Source: Caballeronia turbans
GTDB lineage: Bacteria; Pseudomonadota; Gammaproteobacteria; Burkholderiales; Burkholderiaceae
Reading direction: 5' to 3'
Length of the DNA stretch: 64,000 nucleotides
Assembly (NCBI GenBank): GCA_001544655.2
Contig: FCOD02000001.1
Span: 434,001 to 498,000 of the forward strand
The notes under the pieces are model-generated. The model was given only the letters and a program-made list of their open reading frames with translations, did no database searches and had not been told where the DNA came from. The position numbers and the translations under genes were made by a program. Numbering within the stretch: position 1 is the stretch's first letter; each line of letters starts with the position of its first letter. Shown here piece after piece: positions 44,279-52,515 of the stretch.

Positions 44279-44438
44279 CAAACCGTAACAATGACATCGA
44301 AGGCGCTATTGTCCGCCTTCGCGCGCGAACGATTGTTGTCGAATCAGGAAAGAATGTTCCCTGATTCCCACATTAATCCGGCAAGGCACCTTGCCTACAA
44401 TCGGCGCCTTCATGAGCAGGGGCATATCGGCGGACCGC

Positions 44439-46553
44439 ATGTCGTTTCTGGAAGCACGCTTGTCGACGCGCGACTGGTTCGCTACGGATGGACATGTCTG
44501 GCTGCATCTCGCGAAGACGCTGCTTGCCGCGTTCATTGCGATGGGCATCGCAATGCGTCTGGAATTGGCGCAGCCGCGCGTCGCGATGACGACTACCTTC
44601 GTGTTGATGCAGCCCTTCTCCGGCATGGTGCTCGCAAAGAGCGTCTATCGTTTCGCGGGCACGATGCTCGGCATGCTCGCCGCACTCGTTCTGGGCGCGG
44701 TGTTCGTGCAACAGGCGGAACTCTATGCGCTCGCGCTGACGATATGGGCCGCGTCCTGCACCGCGCTCGCGGTGCGCTACCGCCAGTTCCGCTGGTACGG
44801 CTTCGTGCTCGCGGGCTATACCGCCGCGCTGATCGGCGTTCCCGCCGTCACCGATCCGAACGGCCTGCTGATCGCGACGCTCACGCGCGGCGCGGAAGTC
44901 ATGCTCGGCATCGTGTGTTCGAGCGTGGTGAGCGCGCTCGTCTTTCCGCGCCATGCCAGCGCAACGCTCATGCGCTCGCTCGATGCGCGTCACGCGCAGT
45001 TCGCTCGATTCGCGGCCGACGTACTGTGCGGCCGTCTCTCGCGCCGCGCGCGAGATCGCCGTTTCGCGGATTTCGTCGATGAGATCGTAGGCTTCGAAGC
45101 GACGCGCGGCTTCGCTGCATACGAGTCGCCTACGATGCGCCAGCACAACGGCAAGCTCGCGCGACTGAACAGCGCCTTCATGGATGCGTGCGCGCGCCTG
45201 CATGCACTCGATCAGTCGATCAGGCGCCTGCACGCCAACGACGATACGCGATGCGCACACGACGCACTCATGCCCTTCCTCGAAGAACTCGCGCGCCTCT
45301 TCGAACGCGCATCGCCGGACGTGCATCTGCAACGCTACAAGACGACGCTGCCGACGCGCCTGCGCGATGCGCAGCGCCGCCTTGCACACACCGACGATGC
45401 GACACAACTCGACTTCACGACGTCGGCGGAGCTTTTGTACCGCTTCATCGCCGATACGATCCGTTATGTATCGATCGCAAACGGCGAGCGCCTGAAAGAT
45501 CGCTCCGCCTCGCGATATGAAGCAAAAACCAACGGCTTCGTACTTGCCGCGACGTTCATGCGCACCGGCATCGTGATCGCCGCGACCGCGTGGTTCTGGA
45601 TCGTCACGGCGTGGCCGAGCGGCGGCTATGCCGTGATCGGTGCGACGCTGGCCTGCGCATTGTCGTCGGCATCGGCGCGGCCGTCGAAGTTCATCGCGCA
45701 GATGGCCGCTGGCGTGGCGCTCGCGATGGTCACGGGCTACGTGTATCTATGTCACGTGTACCCCGCCATCGATGGCTTCCCGCTTCTGTGCGCGATGCTT
45801 GCGGCGCCGCTCGCGGCAGGCGCATTTCTCGCGATGCGCGCCGCCACCGCCGGATACGGCATCGGCTTTTGCGTGTTCTTCTGCCTGCTCGCCGCGCCCG
45901 ACAACCGCATCGTCTACGATCCGGCACTACTGCTCAACAACGGCCTCGCGGTGCTCGTCGCGATGCTCGCGGCGGCCATCGCATGCGCGATCATCGTGCC
46001 GCCGCGCACGCCGTGGCTCGTCGGCAAGACGCTCGCGGAGCTGCGTGCGCAGGCCGCGCTCGCGTGCGAAGGCAAGCTCGCGGGGCTCGCCGAGCGCTTT
46101 CACTCGGGCACGCACGATCTGATGTCGCAGTTGCGCGGCGTGCTCACGCGGCGCTCGCGCGAGCATCGACATGCGCTCTCATGGATGCTCGTCACGCTCG
46201 AAGTCGGGCAAGCGACGATCGACTTGCGGCACGAAGCGCGTGCGCTGCATGCACAGCGTTTTCCCGATGCACTGCGCATCGCGTGGATCACCTCGCTCGC
46301 GCGCGTGTTGCGCGATATCGCCGTGCTGTTTCGCACGCCCGACAGCGCGACGCTGCGTCGCGCGATCGGTTCGGTCGCAGCGTCGATCCTGATCGCGCAG
46401 AGCATGCTCGAATTCGCGCGCGCCGACCGCGATGCGCGCAACGGCATGCAGCGCGTGCTCGCGTGCCTGCACTTCATCCGCACCGCGCTTGTCGATTCCG
46501 ATGCGCCTTTCGTTCCATCGCATGAAAAGGTGCCTTCCTGGCGAAGCGATTAA
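44439..46553 (+). CDS. FUSC-family efflux protein (AaeB-like)
   Basis: About 704 residues. Six membrane helices in the N-terminal half (about 20-165), a cytoplasmic domain (about 170-360), then a second set of helices (about 380-520) and a C-terminal cytoplasmic domain. This is the duplicated FUSC plan of AaeB aromatic-acid exporters. PRVAMTTTFVLMQPFSG is the core motif. No AaeA-like periplasmic adaptor gene is adjacent. Possible starts are ATG 44391, 44412 or 44439; I prefer 44439 because of the nearby GGCGGA and a TACAAT at 44396-44401 that could be its promoter. Confidence 0.85.
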   Translation: MSFLEARLSTRDWFATDGHVWLHLAKTLLAAFIAMGIAMRLELAQPRVAMTTTFVLMQPFSGMVLAKSVYRFAGTMLGMLAALVLGAVFVQQAELYALALTIWAASCTALAVRYRQFRWYGFVLAGYTAALIGVPAVTDPNGLLIATLTRGAEVMLGIVCSSVVSALVFPRHASATLMRSLDARHAQFARFAADVLCGRLSRRARDRRFADFVDEIVGFEATRGFAAYESPTMRQHNGKLARLNSAFMDACARLHALDQSIRRLHANDDTRCAHDALMPFLEELARLFERASPDVHLQRYKTTLPTRLRDAQRRLAHTDDATQLDFTTSAELLYRFIADTIRYVSIANGERLKDRSASRYEAKTNGFVLAATFMRTGIVIAATAWFWIVTAWPSGGYAVIGATLACALSSASARPSKFIAQMAAGVALAMVTGYVYLCHVYPAIDGFPLLCAMLAAPLAAGAFLAMRAATAGYGIGFCVFFCLLAAPDNRIVYDPALLLNNGLAVLVAMLAAAIACAIIVPPRTPWLVGKTLAELRAQAALACEGKLAGLAERFHSGTHDLMSQLRGVLTRRSREHRHALSWMLVTLEVGQATIDLRHEARALHAQRFPDALRIAWITSLARVLRDIAVLFRTPDSATLRRAIGSVAASILIAQSMLEFARADRDARNGMQRVLACLHFIRTALVDSDAPFVPSHEKVPSWRSD

Positions 46554-46729
46554 TTCACGGCATCGCGCGCCCTATAGTGGAGTCGGTTCAACGTCGGCGC
46601 GCTGATTTGCCGCACCGCTACGGCGGGTTGAAACGCTCGTACGTGCATCCGACTAGACCAAGCGCAAAGTGACACGGCATTGGAACAATGTCTTTCAACG
46701 TTGCGATTTCAACAGTAAAGCGCGCTACC

Positions 46730-46735
46730 TATAAT
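46730..46735 (+). promoter_or_regulatory. Consensus -10 box upstream of CoA-transferase
   Basis: TATAAT, 39 bp before the ATG at 46774. Candidate -35 TTTCAA at 46707-46712 gives a 17-bp spacer but matches only 3 of 6. Confidence 0.5.
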
Positions 46736-46773
46736 CGCCTTCGGTTAAACGAAGCTCTGGAAGATAGACGTCG

Positions 46774-48270
46774 ATGTACGAAGACCGTATTCGCTGTGCC
46801 GCATTGCGCGGGAAGATCACCTCGGCCGCCGAAGCGGCCCGACTCGTGCGCGACGGCATGATCGTCGGCGCAAGCGGCTTCACGCGCGCAGGCGACGCGA
46901 AGGCCGTGCCGCTCGAAATCGCGCGGCGCGCGCGCGAGGACAATGAACCGTTGCGCATCACGCTCATGACGGGCGCGTCGCTCGGACATGACACCGATCG
47001 CATCCTCACCGAAGCCGGCGTGCTCGCGCGCCGCCTGCCGTTTCAGGTCGATACCACGTTGCGCCGCGCGATCAACCGCGGCGAGGTGATGTTCGTCGAC
47101 CAGCACCTGTCCGAAACGGTCGAGCTGCTTCGCGCGAATCGCCTCGGCAAGCTCGATCTCGCGATCATCGAAGCCGCCGCGATCACGGAGACGGGCGGCA
47201 TCGTGCCGACGACTTCCGTCGGCAATTCCGCGAGCTTCGCAATTCTTGCCGAACGCGTGATCGTCGAGATCAATCTGGCGCAGCCGGCCGCGCTCGAAGG
47301 CCTGCACGACATCTGGATTCCCGAGCGCCGGCCGCAGCGCGAGCCGCTTCCGATCGTAAGCCCGCAGGACAGAATCGGCGCCGCGGCCATCGAGATTCCA
47401 CTCGACAAGATCGCCGCCATCGTCATCACCGACACGCCCGACAGCGCGTCCACCGTATTGCCCGCCGACGAAGACACCGCTTTGATCGCCGGGCATCTGA
47501 TCGAGTTCGTCCAGCATGAAGTCTCGCGCGGGCGCTTGCCGAAACAATTGCCGCCATTGCAGGCGGGCATCGGCACGATCGCGAATGCGGTGCTGTCGGG
47601 ATTCGCGGCGTCGCCGTTCGAAGCATTGACGATCTATTCCGAAGTGCTGCAGGACTCGACCTTCGATCTGCTCGATTCCGGCAAGGCCGCGTTTGCATCG
47701 GGCGCGTCGGTCACGCTGTCCGCAGAGCGGCAGAAAAAGGTGTTCGGCGATATCGAACGCTATCGCGAACGGCTCGTGTTGCGGCCGCAGGAAGTGAGCA
47801 ATCATCCTGAAGTCATCCGGCGTCTCGGTCTCATCGCGATCAACACGGCGCTCGAAGCCGACATCTACGGCAACGTGAATTCGACGCACGTCGGCGGCAC
47901 GCACATGATGAACGGCATCGGCGGCTCGGGCGATTTCGCGCGCAATGCGGCCTACGCCGTGTTCGCAACGAAATCCGTCGCGAAGGACGGACGCATTTCG
48001 AGCATCGTGCCGATGGTGCCCCATTGCGATCACAACGAGCACGATGTCGATATCGTCGTGACCGAGCGCGGGCTTGCCAATCTCACCGGCCTCGCGCCAC
48101 GCGAACGCGCCATGAGCGTGATCCAGAACTGCGCGCACCCGCTTTATCGCGAGCTGTTGCGCGACTATTACCGCGATGCAGCAGCGCTCGGTGGGCACAC
48201 GCCGCATCGTCTCGACCAGGCATTTTCGTTTCACTCGCGCTTTGCGGCGAGCGGTTCGATGCTGCGCTGA
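46774..48270 (+). CDS. Succinyl-CoA:acetate CoA-transferase-type enzyme
   Basis: 498 residues of the acetyl-CoA hydrolase/transferase (AarC/ScpC-like) family. The catalytic Glu is in TIYSEVLQDSTFDLLDSG near residue 290. The glycine-rich GNVNSTHVGGTHMMNGIGGSGDFARNA block near 370 binds the CoA moiety. Such enzymes move CoA between succinate and acetate or propionate. Single gene with a consensus -10 upstream. The substrate pair is inferred from the subfamily motifs, not proven. Confidence 0.92.
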   Translation: MYEDRIRCAALRGKITSAAEAARLVRDGMIVGASGFTRAGDAKAVPLEIARRAREDNEPLRITLMTGASLGHDTDRILTEAGVLARRLPFQVDTTLRRAINRGEVMFVDQHLSETVELLRANRLGKLDLAIIEAAAITETGGIVPTTSVGNSASFAILAERVIVEINLAQPAALEGLHDIWIPERRPQREPLPIVSPQDRIGAAAIEIPLDKIAAIVITDTPDSASTVLPADEDTALIAGHLIEFVQHEVSRGRLPKQLPPLQAGIGTIANAVLSGFAASPFEALTIYSEVLQDSTFDLLDSGKAAFASGASVTLSAERQKKVFGDIERYRERLVLRPQEVSNHPEVIRRLGLIAINTALEADIYGNVNSTHVGGTHMMNGIGGSGDFARNAAYAVFATKSVAKDGRISSIVPMVPHCDHNEHDVDIVVTERGLANLTGLAPRERAMSVIQNCAHPLYRELLRDYYRDAAALGGHTPHRLDQAFSFHSRFAASGSMLR

Positions 48271-48393
48271 AGCGTAGTCGCGCACGTTATGCTGCGCCGC
48301 GAAAGCGAATGCGGCGCGAGAACGAAGCCGTTACACGGCGTTTAGGCGCACAATGGCGGGAGCCTGCTTGGGCTGGCGAACAGGAGGAGCATC

Positions 48394-48750
48394 ATGACCG
48401 CCATCACCTGGGTTCTTGCCGCCGATGGCAGCCGGGCCCGGATCTTCGAGACGCAAGGATTGAAGCTGGACCTGCGGCAAGTCGAGGACCTCCGGAATAC
48501 GGCTGCGCGCGTGGCGGAAACGGCAGAAAGCGACCGGGAAAAATTCGCGAGGACCGTCGCAGAGTATCTCGAACGAAGCCGCCTGCATCAACGATTCGAT
48601 CGCCTGCGCCTCGCGGTCGAGCCGAGGTTTCTCGGCTTGTTGCGAAACCATCTGAGCGGCGAAACGCTCAAGCTCGTCTACGAGGAAGTCAATAGCGACG
48701 TGTCGGGCACGGACACGCGCGGTATCGGCCGTCATCTGGACCGGCCCTGA
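48394..48750 (+). CDS. Host-attachment-type protein (eRF1-like fold)
   Basis: 118 residues. MTAITWVLAADGSRARIFETQG, then VAEYLERSRLHQRFDRLRLAVEPRFLGLLR, matches the family named for a protein required for attachment to host cells in Agrobacterium, with a bacterial eRF1-like fold. The biochemical role is unclear. The ATG at 48394 is preceded by AGGAGGAG. It lies 123 bp after the CoA-transferase and may be an independent unit. Confidence 0.87.
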   Translation: MTAITWVLAADGSRARIFETQGLKLDLRQVEDLRNTAARVAETAESDREKFARTVAEYLERSRLHQRFDRLRLAVEPRFLGLLRNHLSGETLKLVYEEVNSDVSGTDTRGIGRHLDRP

Positions 48751-48799
48751 ACATTGCTCGTGGCACGCCGTTTCCCGCAAAGAAACGGCGCGCCGCGCG

Positions 48800-50188
48800 T
48801 CACGCCGCGGGCATGATGTTCTGATTGCTGCGGAACACGTTGTCCGGATCGTAACGGCGCTTCACTTCAGCAAGCCGCTCGTAGTTCGGGCCATACGCCG
48901 CCTTTACACGATCGCCTTCTTCGCCCGTCATGAAATTCACGTAGACGCTGCCGAGTGCGTGCGGCGTCATCGCCGCGAACATGTCGCGCGCCCATTTCGT
49001 GCACTTCTCGTCGTCGGCGGCATCGCTCCAGCGCCCGTGAATGTTGATGGTATAGATCGAATCGCGATTCGCGTACGCCGTTGCATCGACGGGAACGCGG
49101 TTCGTCTGTCCGCCCATCGCACCGATGAAAACCTCGCATTGCCCCGACGGAAGCGATTTCACCGCATTCGTCAGGATGTCGAACGTTTCATCGTTCAGGC
49201 TCGCGAAGTTGTGTGACTTCCAGTAGTTGCGCTCGCCGGGCGTCAGCAGCGGATCGAAGGCCTTCTGCCATGCGGCGAACGGCATGACCCCGAGATGCTC
49301 GCCGTAGGGCGTGCCGAAGCTGCGCACGGGCGCGAGCGCCCTTTCACCGTTTTCGACCGGCCCGACATAGCAACTCGCCAGCACGACGACCGGTTTGCCA
49401 TGCGCGTCTTCGGGCAGGAACGGCAACGGCGGCGCGAGACGCAGCACGGCCCACACGGTCAGGTCGTCGGGGCTCTGCGCCACGAACTCGCGATACTTCG
49501 GCAGCACTTGATCCGCCTGTTCGAGCGGATACACGACGAGGCCGCCGTAAATCTGCGGACCGACTTCGTGCAACTGATATTCGAACAGCGTCACGACGCC
49601 GAAGTTGCCGCCGCCGCCGCGCAATGCCCAGAAGAGATCGGGATCGCTGTCCGCGCTCACGCGCCGCCATGTGCCGTCCGCCGTGACGATCTCCGCCGCG
49701 ACGAGATTGTCGACCGTCACGCCGAACTTGCGGCTGATCCAGCCGAAGCCGCCACCGAGCGTGAGACCCGCGACGCCCGTCGTCGAGTTGATGCCGAGCG
49801 GCGTCGCGAGACCGAATGCCTGTGCTTCGTGATCGAAGTCGGAGAGCAGCGCGCCCGGCTCGACATACGCGCGTTTCGCTTGCGGATCGATACGCACGGA
49901 TTTCAGCGCGGAGAGATCGATCATCAAGGCGTCGTCGCTGACTGCGCTGCCCGCGATGTTGTGCGATCCGCCGCGAATCGAGACCAGCAGGCCGTTGTCG
50001 CGCGCGAACGAGAGTGCGGCGATCACGTCGGCCGTGCCCGCGCAACGCATGATGAGCGCGGGACGCCTGTCGATCGTTGCATTCCAGACCTTGCGTGCTT
50101 CGTCGTAGTCGGCTTCGGCCGGTGAGATGATCCTGCCTCTCACCGACGCCTTCAAGGTATCGATCGCTTCGCCTGAGATGTTGACCAT
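48800..50188 (-). CDS. FAD-linked oxidoreductase with BBE domain
   Basis: 462 residues. FAD-binding PCMH-type domain (about 40-205), with VSIRGGSHNIAGSA carrying the His that usually attaches FAD covalently. GGGFGWISRKFGVTVDN and ALRGGGGNFGVV follow. The C-terminal berberine-bridge motif is YGPNYERLAEVKRRYDPDNVFRSNQN. The site where [17 protein letters not shown] have a second, Cys link is Asn/Ser here (INSTTGVAG), so a single 8-alpha-His link is expected. Substrate could be a sugar, alkaloid or aldehyde; not predictable. ATG 50188 is chosen; upstream codons to 50344 are not conserved-looking. Confidence 0.91.
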   Translation of the reverse strand: MVNISGEAIDTLKASVRGRIISPAEADYDEARKVWNATIDRRPALIMRCAGTADVIAALSFARDNGLLVSIRGGSHNIAGSAVSDDALMIDLSALKSVRIDPQAKRAYVEPGALLSDFDHEAQAFGLATPLGINSTTGVAGLTLGGGFGWISRKFGVTVDNLVAAEIVTADGTWRRVSADSDPDLFWALRGGGGNFGVVTLFEYQLHEVGPQIYGGLVVYPLEQADQVLPKYREFVAQSPDDLTVWAVLRLAPPLPFLPEDAHGKPVVVLASCYVGPVENGERALAPVRSFGTPYGEHLGVMPFAAWQKAFDPLLTPGERNYWKSHNFASLNDETFDILTNAVKSLPSGQCEVFIGAMGGQTNRVPVDATAYANRDSIYTINIHGRWSDAADDEKCTKWARDMFAAMTPHALGSVYVNFMTGEEGDRVKAAYGPNYERLAEVKRRYDPDNVFRSNQNIMPAA

Positions 50189-50590
50189 TGTGAGACCTCG
50201 CTGCTGAGTAAAGCGCTGCGACGTTTCCGACCCTGCCAGTTGGTACGCGAAAGCGCAAGAAACCCGCCATCGGATCGCGCGTGGCGTGTCGATCGGTTGC
50301 ACACCGGTGACCACGAGAACGGGAATGGATCGCGGCAAGCGCACGCTTCGACCGCTCGTTGATTTAATGCCTCGGGTTACGCAATGTAAAGTGCCCGACC
50401 AGTGAATTCATGCATGCGATCTAGCATGTATCGGACAAAGTTGCCGATCAGATCGAAGAGCGAATGCAGCGCTTCATTCGTTTTATGTGTATTCCTTATT
50501 TAAGGATATTTTTAAGGAAGCCACGGTTTAACAGCCCAAAAAAAACGCGCCGACGAATCGGCGCGTTTTCGCTCATCCATTACGTGTCGA
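50189..50590. other. 402-bp gap with AT-rich patch and terminator
   Basis: No gene is supported. It contains the promoter of the FAD oxidoreductase (minus), an AT-rich stretch near 50480-50530 with two TTTAAGGA copies, and the terminator of the lipoprotein cassette. Confidence 0.45.
50538..50569 (-). terminator. Rho-independent terminator of the lipoprotein cassette
   Basis: A perfect 12-bp stem (50542-50553 with 50558-50569) around CGAA, followed on the minus strand by a run of eight T. It lies 22 bp past the GNA1162-type stop. Confidence 0.92.
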
Positions 50591-51265
50591 TCAGTTCGAA
50601 TCGTACTTCGGCGAGCGCGGGCCATACAGCATGCCGTTCGTTCCGCCCGTTGCCAGCAGGCGCTGGCTGGTCAGTCCCGCGACGCTCCATGCCTTGTCGG
50701 TGGTGACATTGACGACGTGCTTGACGGCGTTCTGCACGAGCGCGCCGACGAGGCCCGAGCCTACGCTGAAGTCGCCGCCGACCTCGCTGCCGTTCGCCGT
50801 CGCCGAGCCGCTCCAGAGCAGGTCGCCCGAGCGCAGATCGACCAGTTTGGCTTGCGCCGCGACCACGGTCCTGTTCGCGATGACCCGATAGGACGAGCCG
50901 TAATCGGTGATCTTCGTGTACAACGCCGCGTCCGCGCCGAAGATACTGCGCAACTTCTCGGGCGCGACATTCTGAATGTCGTTGGCAGTCGTCAGGCCGT
51001 TGCGCCTGAAGGTTTCCTCCATTTCGGCGACCGGCACCACGTAGTAACCGCCTTCGGCGAGCGGCATCGTCATCTGGGACAACATGCCGTATGTCGCGTT
51101 GACGTCGTTCGTATCGTTGAGCGGCGGCAGAACGAGAACCGAGCGCGGCTTGTTGCTGCGAAATGCCGCGTGGTCGGTCTGGCTCGGAGAATGTGAAGCG
51201 CACGCGGACAGCATCAGCAATACCGATACGACCGCGACGAGTTTGCGGGAAATAAGGAAGGTCAT
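50591..51265 (-). CDS. GNA1162/DUF799-type lipoprotein
   Basis: 224 residues with a lipoprotein signal (LLMLSACASH; lipobox Cys near 22). Core strands SVLVLPPLNDTNDVNATYGMLSQMTMPLAEGGYYVVPV and KLVDLRSGDLLWSGSATA match GNA1162/DUF799, related in fold to TolB-N/CsgG-like domains. Probably outer-membrane anchored. It is third in the CsgG/DUF4810/GNA1162 cassette, nine bp after DUF4810. Family function unknown; in other species the three genes stay together. Confidence 0.9.
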   Translation of the reverse strand: MTFLISRKLVAVVSVLLMLSACASHSPSQTDHAAFRSNKPRSVLVLPPLNDTNDVNATYGMLSQMTMPLAEGGYYVVPVAEMEETFRRNGLTTANDIQNVAPEKLRSIFGADAALYTKITDYGSSYRVIANRTVVAAQAKLVDLRSGDLLWSGSATANGSEVGGDFSVGSGLVGALVQNAVKHVVNVTTDKAWSVAGLTSQRLLATGGTNGMLYGPRSPKYDSN

Positions 51266-51274
51266 AGTGGGCGC

Positions 51275-51637
51275 TTACTGAAGTTTGCTCAACAGGAAAT
51301 CCATGTACGCGGAGGATTCGGGGAAGCGTTCCTTTTCTTCCGTCAATTGCTGGCGAGCCTCGGCGCCTTTGCCGACGCTCGCGTACAGCATGCCCAGGTG
51401 GGCGCGAAAGCCGGGCGGCAACGCTTTGTTCTGCGCCAGGGTTTTCTCGCGCGAAGCCTCGAGCGCCGCGATCTGTTCGGCCGCGCCCTTTTGCCCCTTG
51501 AAGTATTCGTAGACTTGAGGCTGATAGCCGTCCCATTGATAGAGCGGCGCGGTCTGCGTTGCGCACCCCGTCAGCAGCGCGCACGCCGCCGCGACCGGCA
51601 GCGCGAGCGCGGTCAGTTTGTTGTTCTTCGAGATCAT
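51275..51637 (-). CDS. DUF4810-type lipoprotein
   Basis: 120 residues, lipobox ALLTGCAT (Cys near 25). The mature part is a short helical repeat domain (YQWDGYQPQVYEYFKGQKGAAEQIAALEAS, GFRAHLGMLYASVGKGAEARQQL), like a minimal TPR. Second of the three-lipoprotein cassette, 24 bp after the CsgG-like gene. DUF4810 members nearly always occur in this context; role unknown. Confidence 0.9.
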   Translation of the reverse strand: MISKNNKLTALALPVAAACALLTGCATQTAPLYQWDGYQPQVYEYFKGQKGAAEQIAALEASREKTLAQNKALPPGFRAHLGMLYASVGKGAEARQQLTEEKERFPESSAYMDFLLSKLQ

Positions 51638-51661
51638 GTTCTTCGGATATGAGTGAGGAGA

Positions 51662-52339
51662 TTACTTCGCGGTTTGCAGCGCGCCCGCATCGACTTGCTC
51701 GGCCAGACGATTGACCGCCTCGCCGATGGCGAGATCGAGCACCTTGCCGCTCAGCGTGGAGTCGTAACTCGAGGTTCCGCCGAAGCCGATCACTTCACGG
51801 GTCGACAGGCTGTACTCGCCCGCGCCCTGGCTCGACGTCACCACCTCGGAGGTGGCCGTATCGACGATATTCAGACTGACCTTCGCATAGGCCACCTGCG
51901 TTTTTCCTTGTCCGAGAAGACCGAACAACTCGCGATCGCCGACTTCCTTGCGGCCGAACTCCGTCACGTTGCCGGTGATGACATAGTTCGCGCCCCGGAT
52001 CGACTGGGCCTTGTTTGCGAAGCCGGCTTCCAGTTTCGTTTCGGCGAGATTGTCGCGATCCAGCACGGCAAAGCGGCGGCTGCGCTGCAAGGAAGTGACG
52101 AGAATGGTCTTCGCCTGACCCCCGAGGCGATCGACGCCGTCCGAGAACACGCCGCGCATGTAGCTCGATTGATTGTCGAACTTGCCGATGGACACCGGAA
52201 CGGCTTTGCCTGCGAAAGGCTTCTGGGCGCTCGCCAGTTCGGGTACCGCCAGCGTGCGCGACGCTTCGTTCGCGCATCCGCCCAATATCGCCGCAACGGA
52301 CGCGATGACGATCGTCAATTGTCCTTTTGTGAAATTCAT
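51662..52339 (-). CDS. CsgG/HfaB-family lipoprotein
   Basis: 225 residues, lipobox ILGGCANE (Cys near 22). CsgG fold segments: VPVSIGKFDNQSSY, LVTSLQRSRRFAVLDRDNLAETKLE, ANYVITGNVTEFG and VSLNIVDTATSEVV. CsgG makes the outer-membrane curli pore, but no curlin, CsgE or CsgF gene is present, so curli export is unlikely. First of the cassette. ATG 52339 has AAAAGG upstream; the TTG at 52354 is less likely. Confidence 0.9.
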   Translation of the reverse strand: MNFTKGQLTIVIASVAAILGGCANEASRTLAVPELASAQKPFAGKAVPVSIGKFDNQSSYMRGVFSDGVDRLGGQAKTILVTSLQRSRRFAVLDRDNLAETKLEAGFANKAQSIRGANYVITGNVTEFGRKEVGDRELFGLLGQGKTQVAYAKVSLNIVDTATSEVVTSSQGAGEYSLSTREVIGFGGTSSYDSTLSGKVLDLAIGEAVNRLAEQVDAGALQTAK

Positions 52340-52458
52340 TAATTGCCTTTTCAACGTCGGAAATCGAAATCGCCTGTCTTTGATCAGGCGATTTCAAAAA
52401 CCGGTGATTATTTGGCAATTCCGGACATTCGAAAAGAAAGAGAATTCCTAAAACTGAG

Positions 52459-52499
52459 CGGCGATGGCGGCGATGGCGGCGATTGCGCCGCCATCGCCG
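52459..52499 (-). repeat. GGCGGCGAT repeats forming a hairpin after the glutamate dehydrogenase gene
   Basis: About three copies of a 9-bp GGCGGCGAT-type unit (about 52459-52484). 52468-52481 and 52486-52499 form a perfect 14-bp stem with an ATTG loop. It lies 17 bases beyond the gdh stop; no T-run. Possible transcription barrier before the CsgG cassette. Confidence 0.55.
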
Positions 52500-52515
52500 T
52501 CGTGCCTGCCATGGG

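Noticed and set aside
51662-52339. Possibility that the CsgG-like gene marks a curli system
   Set aside because: No CsgE, CsgF, CsgA or CsgB gene within the window; neighbours are DUF4810 and GNA1162 lipoproteins instead.
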